NCBI GenBank assembly: GCA_964370795.1
Contig: CAYJME010000099.1
Span: forward strand, 1 to 11,197
DNA: 11,197 bases
Direction: 5' to 3'
Source: JAHFOW01 sp964370795
GTDB lineage: Bacteria > Planctomycetota > Brocadiia > Brocadiales > Brocadiaceae
Positions 5,382 through 11,197 of this stretch are shown here, piece after piece (position 1 is the stretch's first letter; each line of letters begins with the position of its first letter). A model generated the notes under the pieces. It searched no databases. It had not been told where the DNA came from and was given only the letters and a program-made list of their open reading frames with translations. The translations under genes were made by a program, and so were the position numbers.

Positions 5382-6527
5382 TTACACAAACTCTGACATA
5401 ATGGTATCCGCAATATACAACCCTTTTTGCGTGATTTTGAGTCTTTTATTATCATAGGTGATAAAGCCGTCTCTTCGAAATCTGTCTATTTGTTCTGAAA
5501 ATTGTTCTTCTATGGTATAGCCGAACCGTTCATAAAAATCCGCGTTTGATATGCCCTGACGCAACCGTAAAGCCATAATAATGGTTTCAGCCGCACGCTG
5601 GTCTTGTCCCAGACATTCATGAAAAGTCTTTATGCTTTTATTTTCATGTATTCCTTCGATGTATTTCAAGACATCTTTTTCATTTGCGCTTCGTATTCCA
5701 TTGATGAAGGAATACGCGCCGGCGCCCACGCCCACATAGCCCATGTTCTGCCAGTAATTAAGATTGTGAGCGCATTGAAATCCATCTCTCGAAAAATTTG
5801 AAATTTCATAGTGGTGGTAATCATGGCGCATCAAAGAACGAATCGTGGTCTTATACATCTCCAGTTCGGCATCTTCATCCAACTTGCAGATAATCTTGTT
5901 ATCCAGGTCTCTCGTAAGTGGCGTTCCCTCTTCATAGGTTAATGAATACGTAGAAATATGCTCAGGATTCAGTTCGATGACAGTTTTCAGGTCTTCTTCC
6001 CAGTCAGCGTGGGATTGATTGGAACACCCAAAAATAAGGTCGATATTGATATTTTTAAAACCTGTATTTCGTAACAAATCAAATGTCTTTCGGGCGTCAT
6101 CGCCCGAGTGGATGCGTCCGAGAAGTTTTAATTGTCTGTCCTGGAATGACTGCACCCCCATGCTGATTCGATTTACCCCATACTCTTTTAATACCTTCGC
6201 CTTATCAATATTCATCGTTCCTGGATTTGCTTCTACGGTGTACTCGTACGTCTCAGAGACCGGTATTGCATTATTAAGCACAGAGCGAAGGAGTTTTTCT
6301 AATTGCAATTCAGTTAATATGCTGGGTGTTCCCCCCCCGATGTAAACCGTGTTAAATACATACTGCCCTTTTAACCCGACGATTTCTTTTTCAAGAGCGG
6401 TAAGGTATTTATCTATGAATGTTGATTCTGAAACGAAAGAATTAAAGTCACAGTAGCGACACTTCTGTGCACAAAAGGGAATGTGAATATAGAGGGCATG
6501 AGGAACTGTATCTTTCAATGTTTTCAC
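5382..6527 (-). CDS. hemW: HemW-type radical SAM protein (heme chaperone, HemN-like)
   Basis: This 381-residue protein is close to the family length. The radical SAM motif is C19-x3-C23-x2-C26, in YIHIPFCAQKCRYCDF, and coordinates the 4Fe-4S cluster. GGGTPS (64-69) binds SAM. HNLNYW (254-259) is the HNxxYW motif used to separate HemW heme chaperones from true coproporphyrinogen dehydrogenase HemN. A HemN C-terminal helical domain follows (about 300-375). HemW is thought to deliver heme to membrane targets, which suits a heme-rich organism. The start is GTG 6527 with only a weak upstream AAGAA. The next in-frame Met is far inside the domain, so GTG is the best choice. An 8-G run encodes the GGG of the SAM motif. 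The gene is followed by efp after 35 nt and preceded by a 120-nt gap with two hairpins. Confidence 0.9.
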   Translation of the reverse strand: MKTLKDTVPHALYIHIPFCAQKCRYCDFNSFVSESTFIDKYLTALEKEIVGLKGQYVFNTVYIGGGTPSILTELQLEKLLRSVLNNAIPVSETYEYTVEANPGTMNIDKAKVLKEYGVNRISMGVQSFQDRQLKLLGRIHSGDDARKTFDLLRNTGFKNINIDLIFGCSNQSHADWEEDLKTVIELNPEHISTYSLTYEEGTPLTRDLDNKIICKLDEDAELEMYKTTIRSLMRHDYHHYEISNFSRDGFQCAHNLNYWQNMGYVGVGAGAYSFINGIRSANEKDVLKYIEGIHENKSIKTFHECLGQDQRAAETIIMALRLRQGISNADFYERFGYTIEEQFSEQIDRFRRDGFITYDNKRLKITQKGLYIADTIMSEFV

Positions 6528-6545
6528 GGTAATTCTTGTTTAACA

Positions 6546-6602
6546 GGTAACTCAACTCCGAAGGATTGGGTTACCCGTTTCAAGGCTAAAGCCTTGAGTT
6601 AC
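6546..6602. repeat. Composite double hairpin including copy 2 of the 25-nt repeat
   Basis: The left hairpin pairs 6546-6558 (GGTAACTCAACTC) with 6563-6575, loop CGAA, with one mismatch and two G-T pairs. The right hairpin has the stem TCAAGGC (6580-6586) / GCCTTGA (6591-6597), loop TAAA, followed by GTTAC. The GGTAACTCAA at the left edge is the reverse complement of TTGAGTTACC, which follows copy 1 at 3622-3631. The element fills most of the gap between the glycosyltransferase stop and the hemW start. Confidence 0.7.
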
Positions 6603-6647
6603 ATCTCCTTCTTACTGTTTCAAGTTATTCATGTGGAGACAACCCCC

Positions 6648-7370
6648 TTAATCCACCCTTGCTAAGGTAGATGGTGCGATTAACTCCCTTTCTATAATAC
6701 TCTTGTAATAATTCAATCGTACAACCGGATCCTTCAGAACACCCTGGAATTGTTTTGTGGGATTTTTATAAAGTAGTTTAACAGGTATTTCCTTCACCCG
6801 CAAGCCCAACTTCCATGCCTGTATCCAGAATTGCATAGGCATGCCATAGCCATATTCGGTCAGATGCATAAGCTTCAGTTTTTCGACCTTGTACGCCTTG
6901 AATCCGCAAAATGAATCTGTCAGACCGAATCCTGTTATACAGTTTATAATACCAGTTATTTCCTGATTGATTCGATATCGCTCCTGCGGAACATTTTCAT
7001 TAGTTGTTCCGTGCAATAAATATCGGGAACCTGATATGATATCATAGTCGTTAAACGGGATTTCTTTTAAAAACAGTGGAATCTCTTCGGGTTCGTGCTG
7101 GCCGTCGCTGTCAATCGTCAGCAGGTAATCATACCCATGATCTATTGAAAAAAGAAATGCATCGATAATAGCTTTGCCATATCCAAGATTCCCGGGATGT
7201 GTGATAATATGGACGTGGGATATATGCATCAGTTTTTCATGCAGGTTACTGGCAGAACCGTCGTCAACGACGAGCACATCCAGGGGAAATTTCTTGACTC
7301 TTTGAATAATATTGCCCGCATCCATTTCATTAAAAACAGGTATGGCAGCGAGTATTGTGTAATCGCGCAT
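6648..7370 (-). CDS. Family 2 glycosyltransferase, dolichol-phosphate-mannose-synthase-like
   Basis: This 240-residue GT-A fold enzyme transfers a sugar from a nucleotide sugar, in this subgroup often to a polyprenyl phosphate. It begins AAIPVFNE (8-15). DDGS (36-39) and the metal-binding DSD of TIDSDGQH (85-92) are the nucleotide-sugar motifs. SGSR (113-116) and TDSFCGFKAY (151-160) match the acceptor-side signature of DPM1-like enzymes. No C-terminal membrane helices are present, so it is a soluble or peripheral form. Sugar and acceptor cannot be told from sequence. The ATG (7370) directly follows the TAA of folD with no spacer, and no clear Shine-Dalgarno is visible, so translation is probably coupled to folD. 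Confidence 0.88.
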   Translation of the reverse strand: MRDYTILAAIPVFNEMDAGNIIQRVKKFPLDVLVVDDGSASNLHEKLMHISHVHIITHPGNLGYGKAIIDAFLFSIDHGYDYLLTIDSDGQHEPEEIPLFLKEIPFNDYDIISGSRYLLHGTTNENVPQERYRINQEITGIINCITGFGLTDSFCGFKAYKVEKLKLMHLTEYGYGMPMQFWIQAWKLGLRVKEIPVKLLYKNPTKQFQGVLKDPVVRLNYYKSIIERELIAPSTLARVD

Positions 7371-8276
7371 TTATTGATGTACGCTCATTTTTAGTGCTTC
7401 TACCGTGTTCCGTAGTAACATGACCACGGTTACAGGTCCAACCCCGCCCGGTACAGGCGTTATATATGAGGCCACCTCTTTGGCAGTGGCAAATTCAACA
7501 TCCCCTACCGTTTTCATCTTTGGTTTGCCGGTTTTAGGGTTTATAACCTGATTTCCCTGTGTATCGAGTTCCTTTACACGGTTGATTCCCACATCAATTA
7601 CAATAGCGCCTGGATTGATCATATCGCCTTTAATCATCTCCGGCTTTCCGATGGCGGCAACCAGGATATCAGCCTTTTTCGTCTGTGCAGCAAGATCTTT
7701 TGTTCCTGAATGACATATCGTGGGCGTTGCTGACAGGTCAAGCAGTAAAAGGCTTACTGGTTTTCCAACAATGGCGCTGCGGCCAACGATGGTTGCCGCC
7801 TTACCTTTGATGTCCACGCCAATGGATTTGACCAGTTCAACGGCTGCCATCGCAGTACATGGCGCCAATCGTGTGCTTCCATAAACAAGTTCGCCCATAT
7901 TGGCAGGATTCATGCCCTCCACATCTTTTTGCGGGGCAATTAATGTCTGTGCCTTTTTTGCATCAATACCTTCGGGGAGCGGCATTTGTAATATAATCCC
8001 TGTTACCTGATGGTCATTATTCAGTTTCTTTATGTATTCAATGAGAGCGCCTTCTTTTGTATCCGAAGGCAATTCATCAAGGGTGTATTTGATGCCGACT
8101 TCTTCACACTGCTTCTGTTGGTTCTGGACATAGAGCCGGGATGCTGCATTTTCACCCACTTGAACAGCCTTTAAATGCGGGTAATACCCATTTTTCTTTA
8201 ACGTGTCGATTTCTTCAATGAGCCGTGTTCTCATCTTTGCAGCGACAGATTCACCATCAATAATTATTGCAGACAT
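7371..8276 (-). CDS. folD: FolD-family methylene-THF dehydrogenase/cyclohydrolase with substituted active-site residues
   Basis: This 301-residue cytosolic enzyme is of the family that interconverts methylene-, methenyl- and formyl-tetrahydrofolate with NADP. Signatures are LQMPLP (96-101, with the conserved Gln97), the nucleotide loop GRSAIVGKP (165-173), VIDVGIN (226-232) and PVPGGVGPVT (274-283). Two active-site positions differ from E. coli FolD. YVASK, which holds catalytic Lys54, is here YVQNQ (49-53), so Lys becomes Gln53. KDVDG, which holds Asp121, is here KDVEG, so Asp becomes Glu120. The Lys is needed for the cyclohydrolase step in studied enzymes, so this protein may act mainly as a dehydrogenase (inference). 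ATG 8276 has AGAGG 7 nt upstream. It is the first gene of the minus-strand run, with its own promoter at 8325-8354. A short insertion near 237-256 adds length. Confidence 0.93.
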   Translation of the reverse strand: MSAIIIDGESVAAKMRTRLIEEIDTLKKNGYYPHLKAVQVGENAASRLYVQNQQKQCEEVGIKYTLDELPSDTKEGALIEYIKKLNNDHQVTGIILQMPLPEGIDAKKAQTLIAPQKDVEGMNPANMGELVYGSTRLAPCTAMAAVELVKSIGVDIKGKAATIVGRSAIVGKPVSLLLLDLSATPTICHSGTKDLAAQTKKADILVAAIGKPEMIKGDMINPGAIVIDVGINRVKELDTQGNQVINPKTGKPKMKTVGDVEFATAKEVASYITPVPGGVGPVTVVMLLRNTVEALKMSVHQ

Positions 8277-8324
8277 ACGATAACCTCTTTTGATAAAAAT
8301 GAACGATACCCTTTAAATCTAAAC

Positions 8325-8354
8325 ATTATAGGAAAACAAACTCTCCTATGGCAA
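8325..8354 (-). promoter_or_regulatory. Sigma70-type promoter for the folD operon
   Basis: On the minus strand, TTGCCA (8354-8349) is followed after 18 nt by a perfect TATAAT (8330-8325). Transcription would start near 8318, giving a leader of about 40 nt before the folD ATG. Confidence 0.65.
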
Positions 8355-8397
8355 GGAAAAACCCCGCTAAAGTGGTAGTTTTAGAGACATTAAATTA

Positions 8398-8426
8398 TTG
8401 ACATACCCTGTCGTAACTGATAAAAT
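8398..8426 (+). promoter_or_regulatory. Sigma70-type promoter for ispH-ubiA
   Basis: A perfect TTGACA (8398-8403) and TAAAAT (8421-8426, 5/6 match) are separated by the optimal 17 nt. Transcription would start near 8433, leaving a leader of about 220 nt before the GTG at 8654. Confidence 0.7.
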
Positions 8427-8493
8427 TACGCCCTATTTGTTTTAGCCATTTTTTCCTTGTTAAGCGGTATTATGAGGTATCAATCCCAAAGTA

Positions 8494-8515
8494 TCTCAAA
8501 CCTTCAGGTTTGAGA
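8494..8515. repeat. Perfect 9-bp hairpin in the ispH-ubiA leader
   Basis: The stem TCTCAAACC (8494-8502) pairs with GGTTTGAGA (8507-8515) around the loop TTCA. A partial echo, GGTTTCAAAC, occurs at 8544-8553. No T-run follows, so it is not a classical terminator. Confidence 0.6.
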
Positions 8516-8553
8516 CTTGAACTGGTTGTCAGTTGTGGGGGAAGGTTTCAAAC

Positions 8554-8637
8554 ATGCCACTACGTGTGAACGTGAAAAAAAGTCATCAAATGCCTAATTT
8601 GAGATATACAAACGAACGTGAGTTTTTTATTGTATAA
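8554..8637 (+). other. Possible 27-codon leader ORF before ispH-ubiA
   Basis: An ATG at 8554 with the purine-rich GGGGGAAGG ending 8 nt upstream opens a 27-codon frame that ends in TAA at 8635-8637, 16 nt before the ispH-ubiA start. The predicted peptide (MPLRVNVKKSHQ then MPNLRYTNEREFFIV) matches nothing I recognise and has no run of regulatory codons. It may be chance. Confidence 0.2.
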
Positions 8638-8653
8638 ATATTCGAGGTAGATA

Positions 8654-10396
8654 GTGAAGGTAAAGGTTGCAAAGACGGCAGGTTTCTGTATGGGCGTCAG
8701 GCGGGCAATGGACATCCTGCTTGATGCCGCAAATGAAAAAAACATCGATGGGGGGGTATATACAGACGGCCCTCTGATTCATAATCCCCAGGTACTTGAA
8801 TATCTGGAAAAAAGGGGCATCAAAGTTGTCAAAGGACAAAGCGACCTTTCCAAAAGCACCGTGGTAATCAGGGCACATGGCGTTACCCCGGCACGAAGAA
8901 ATGAAATCGAAAGTACAGGGGCAAAGGTTTGTGACGCCACCTGTCCTCATGTTATGCGGGTGCAGTCTATTATTAAAAAGTATGCCGCACAGGGATATTC
9001 TACAATAATTGTAGGCGATAAGGGACATGCGGAAGTTGTCGGCTTACTGGGCTATGCAGAAGGCAGGGGTTATGTAGTCCAGGAACTGGACGAAATAGAG
9101 CATCTGCCACCGATGGATAAAGTGTGCGTTGTTGCCCAGACGACACAGGATAGACGCATGTTTAAGGAGGCCATCGAGAGAATCAGGAAACGCTACGGAT
9201 GTTGCGAGACGTTTGAGACGATCTGCAGTTCCACGTACAAACGGCAGGATGAAATTATCAGTCTCAGTAAATCGGTTGACGCCATGATCGTTGTCGGTGG
9301 CAGAGGGAGTGCCAATACGACCCGTCTTGTTACGATATGCGAGTCTCAGGGTACGCCAACATTTCACGTTGAAACTGATGCAGAACTCGATCTTGAACTA
9401 CTGAAAGATTACGAAACAATTGGCGTCACCGCGGGCGCTTCTACTCCCAACTGGATGATCAAAAGGGTTGTAGAGAAAGTACATTCTTATAAAGTCGGCA
9501 AATATGGAAAACTTCTTTTTGGATTTAAGAATGTTGCCGATTTTTTCGTGAGGAGTTGCACCTATGTGGGATTAGGCGCGGCAAGTTTGAGCTTTGCGAG
9601 TGCCCTTTTAGTGGGGATTCAACCCCGTTATGGTTTTTGTCTGATTGCAGCCCTGTTTATATTTTCGATGCAGGTCTTAAACCACTTTGCCAATAAAGAT
9701 GCTGTTGCAATCAATGAGCCAGCGCGGGCTAAATTTTATGAAAAGAAAAGAACACTCATGGTTGGTCTCGGTATTGCCGGCGCTATTGCATCCTTTATAT
9801 TAGGATTTATCCACAGTAAACCTATTTTCTTCTGTATCTTTCTGGCCAGTCTTTTTGGCATCTTTTATCGTTTGGAGATCATCCCCAAAAGGCTGTCAAG
9901 GCTCATCCGTTATAGAAGCCTTGAACAAATACCCGGTTCAAAGGAAATTTTTTATGGTATTGCATGGGCAGTCAGTACAGCGTTGATACCTTTTCTTGAC
10001 ATCAGGAGAAGTTTTGTGCCTTCTCTTGCAGTTGCTCTTGCCTTTGCTTTCTGCCTTGCATTTATCAGGGCTATAGTTCTTGATGTTCGTGATATTCAGG
10101 GCGACCGTATTCTGGGGAAGGAAACAATCCCCATTGCAATTGGAAAAGAACTCACAAAAAAAATTCTTGTTATGATAACCGTCCTTCTGGCAATTTTTTT
10201 AGTGGCTGCGCCGTTGCTTGGATGGATAACAACATTGGGATTTTATTTACTCCCCTGCGTGGCTTATGCCGGGGGCTATCAATACTTATCACATAAAAGG
10301 ATTATTTCTGAAGGTTTATTACTCGAAACGATCGCAGATTTTAATTTTATCCTTGCAGGCATTATGGCATTTGTCTGGAAATCAAGCAATTTTTAA
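8654..10396 (+). CDS. ispH: IspH (HMBPP reductase) fused to a UbiA-family membrane prenyltransferase
   Basis: This is a 580-residue two-domain protein. Residues 1 to about 280 are IspH/LytB, which reduces HMBPP to IPP and DMAPP in the last MEP-pathway step. The three iron-sulfur cysteines are Cys12 (AGFCMGV), Cys97 (DATCP) and Cys191 (TICSST). Active-site positions His43, His75, His125 with Glu127, Thr163-164 and the SANT motif (219-222) are present. Residues about 295-578 are a UbiA-type domain with roughly nine hydrophobic helices. Its second Asp motif, DVRDIQGD (477-484), is intact. The first is degenerate: NHFANKDAV (343-351) instead of NDxxDxxxD. The domains may channel isoprenoid units to a membrane acceptor, but the substrate is unknown. 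The start is GTG with GAGG 6 nt upstream, and the N-terminus matches IspH. No stop or frameshift separates the domains. DUF502 follows after 14 nt. Confidence 0.92.
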   Translation: MKVKVAKTAGFCMGVRRAMDILLDAANEKNIDGGVYTDGPLIHNPQVLEYLEKRGIKVVKGQSDLSKSTVVIRAHGVTPARRNEIESTGAKVCDATCPHVMRVQSIIKKYAAQGYSTIIVGDKGHAEVVGLLGYAEGRGYVVQELDEIEHLPPMDKVCVVAQTTQDRRMFKEAIERIRKRYGCCETFETICSSTYKRQDEIISLSKSVDAMIVVGGRGSANTTRLVTICESQGTPTFHVETDAELDLELLKDYETIGVTAGASTPNWMIKRVVEKVHSYKVGKYGKLLFGFKNVADFFVRSCTYVGLGAASLSFASALLVGIQPRYGFCLIAALFIFSMQVLNHFANKDAVAINEPARAKFYEKKRTLMVGLGIAGAIASFILGFIHSKPIFFCIFLASLFGIFYRLEIIPKRLSRLIRYRSLEQIPGSKEIFYGIAWAVSTALIPFLDIRRSFVPSLAVALAFAFCLAFIRAIVLDVRDIQGDRILGKETIPIAIGKELTKKILVMITVLLAIFLVAAPLLGWITTLGFYLLPCVAYAGGYQYLSHKRIISEGLLLETIADFNFILAGIMAFVWKSSNF

Positions 10397-10410
10397 TAAA
10401 TAGCACATCA

Positions 10411-11118
10411 ATGGAAGAAAAAAAACATAGTATATTCAGCCAATTTAAAAAAGATGTTAGACGGCGGATGATAACGGGTTTGTTCCTTATTCTGCCTGTC
10501 TATGTAACATTTTTTGTGGTGAAGTTCCTTTTTGGTTTTATTGGAGGCACCCTTTCACCAGTAATAAGAAGACTATTGCAACTTTCTGGCACTGCCCTAC
10601 CCAAGAGTTCCCTTGATGAATTTATCATTACCGCCCTTGGTCTTATTCTCACGTTTGCATCACTCTATTTTATCGGCATCTTTGCCGCTAACTTTGTGGG
10701 TAAGGCTATTATCCATTATTTGGAAAATCTCCTGACCAGAACACCAATTATTCGAAACATATATTCATCGGTAAAACAAATAATTCACGCCGTCAGCATG
10801 CCAGGAAAGCAGTCTTTTAAACGTGTGGTTTTTGTAGATTTCCCCAGGGAAGGCACAAAATCCATTGGATTTGTCACTGGGTATACCAGTATTAATAATG
10901 ACAAGAAATTTATTAGTGTGTTTATACCAACCACTCCCAATCCGACAACAGGATTTTTAATTTACACGACAGAAGATACCATTACCGATTCCAATCTTAC
11001 GGTGGAAGAAGCATTTAAAACACTCTTTTCAGGTGGTGTCCTGACACCAAAGGATATTACATCTCAAAACAAAACAACACAATCACAATCTTCCGGTAAG
11101 AATGAGGGTCATACTTAA
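10411..11118 (+). CDS. DUF502-family membrane protein
   Basis: This 235-residue protein has two strongly hydrophobic segments at about 20-45 and 70-95. The soluble part holds the DUF502 signature: FVGKAIIHYLENLLTRTP (95-112), IYSSVKQI (117-124), VVFVDFPREGTKSIGFVTG (139-157) and TTPNPTTGFL (174-183). Members are widespread integral membrane proteins of unknown molecular role. The C-terminal 20 residues are polar, rich in Thr/Gln/Ser. ATG 10411 is 14 nt after the ispH-ubiA stop without a clear Shine-Dalgarno, suggesting one transcript with translational coupling. A tRNA-Sec begins 8 nt after its stop. Confidence 0.9.
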   Translation: MEEKKHSIFSQFKKDVRRRMITGLFLILPVYVTFFVVKFLFGFIGGTLSPVIRRLLQLSGTALPKSSLDEFIITALGLILTFASLYFIGIFAANFVGKAIIHYLENLLTRTPIIRNIYSSVKQIIHAVSMPGKQSFKRVVFVDFPREGTKSIGFVTGYTSINNDKKFISVFIPTTPNPTTGFLIYTTEDTITDSNLTVEEAFKTLFSGGVLTPKDITSQNKTTQSQSSGKNEGHT

Positions 11119-11126
11119 AGGTGTTC

Positions 11127-11197
11127 GGGAGTGCATGTCGGCTGGTGTCGGCGACGGACTTCAAATCCGGTCTGTCCCACGTATAGTGGGATAGGTG
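11127..11197 (+). tRNA. selC: tRNA-Sec (anticodon TCA), 3' end beyond the window
   Basis: The visible parts are an 8-nt acceptor strand GGGAGTGC (11127-11134), linker AT, a 6-bp D stem GTCGGC/GTCGGC around TGGT (11137-11152, with G-T pairs), an anticodon arm with loop CTTCAAA (11159-11165) and anticodon TCA at 11161-11163, and a long variable arm of 8 bp, TGTCCCAC/GTGGGATA, around GTATA (11173-11193). The 6-bp D stem, the UGA-reading anticodon and the long variable arm together distinguish tRNA-Sec from tRNA-Ser and tRNA-Leu. The outermost anticodon-stem pair (A11154, G11170) is a mismatch. The T arm and acceptor 3' strand are cut off, so the 5' end assignment cannot be verified. Its presence implies that the organism makes selenoproteins. 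Confidence 0.85.

Larger units (their letters stand above)
8277..8653. other. Divergent intergenic regulatory region
   Basis: This 377-bp region separates folD (minus) from ispH-ubiA (plus). It holds a promoter in each direction with -35 elements about 44 bp apart, a leader of about 220 nt on the plus side with a 9-bp hairpin (8494-8515), and a possible 27-codon ORF (8554-8637). I recognise no known riboswitch class. Confidence 0.6.

Noticed and set aside
11127..11197. tRNA-Ser or tRNA-Leu with a long variable arm
   Set aside because: The anticodon loop CTTCAAA gives TCA, which reads UGA, and the 6-bp D stem with a 4-nt loop is typical of tRNA-Sec.

Overview
The window most likely comes from an anammox planctomycete (Brocadiales; Kuenenia/Brocadia-like). 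This is an inference. The main pointer is an exported octaheme cytochrome of the hydroxylamine oxidoreductase (HAO) family, a family strongly expanded in anammox bacteria. Supporting signs are the moderate base composition with AT-rich, hairpin-rich gaps and the mix of isoprenoid, folate and heme-maturation genes. No phage, insertion sequence, transposase or CRISPR array is visible.

Layout. (1) 1-2507, plus strand: an HAO-like octaheme cytochrome (72-1553), a gene-free stretch of about 400 bp, then a small exported protein built from an exact tandem duplication of a four-CxxC module (1953-2507). (2) 2508-2696: a convergent gap with three palindromes, one resembling widespread REP-type elements. 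(3) 2697-8276, minus strand: a long run read right to left as folD, a GT2 glycosyltransferase, hemW, efp, a polyprenyl diphosphate synthase, a 55-codon Uma2-like remnant and a TPR lipoprotein. folD has a good sigma70-type promoter, and its stop codon directly abuts the next start. Three of the gaps in this run carry hairpins, two of which share a 25-nt sequence. (4) 8277-8653: a divergent regulatory region with a promoter facing each way and, on the rightward side, a leader of about 220 nt with a hairpin and a possible 27-codon ORF. (5) 8654-11197, plus strand: an IspH-UbiA fusion, a DUF502 membrane protein, and the 5' part of a selenocysteine tRNA cut by the window end.

How the genes relate. 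The right half is rich in isoprenoid functions. The IspH domain makes IPP/DMAPP, the polyprenyl synthase elongates them, and the fused UbiA-type membrane domain would transfer a prenyl chain to an acceptor. HemW fits an organism with a heavy heme load, though its link to the cytochrome is only thematic. FolD belongs to one-carbon metabolism, which anammox bacteria use in the acetyl-CoA pathway.

The points most worth a second look are substituted active-site positions in otherwise well-conserved enzymes: FolD lacks the catalytic lysine, the UbiA domain has a degenerate first Asp motif, the HAO-like protein has Val where an active-site His is expected, and EF-P has Asn at the loop tip. Others are the IspH-UbiA fusion itself, the duplicated CxxC protein, the dispersed hairpins and the tRNA-Sec. 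I did not identify a clearly new multi-gene system.
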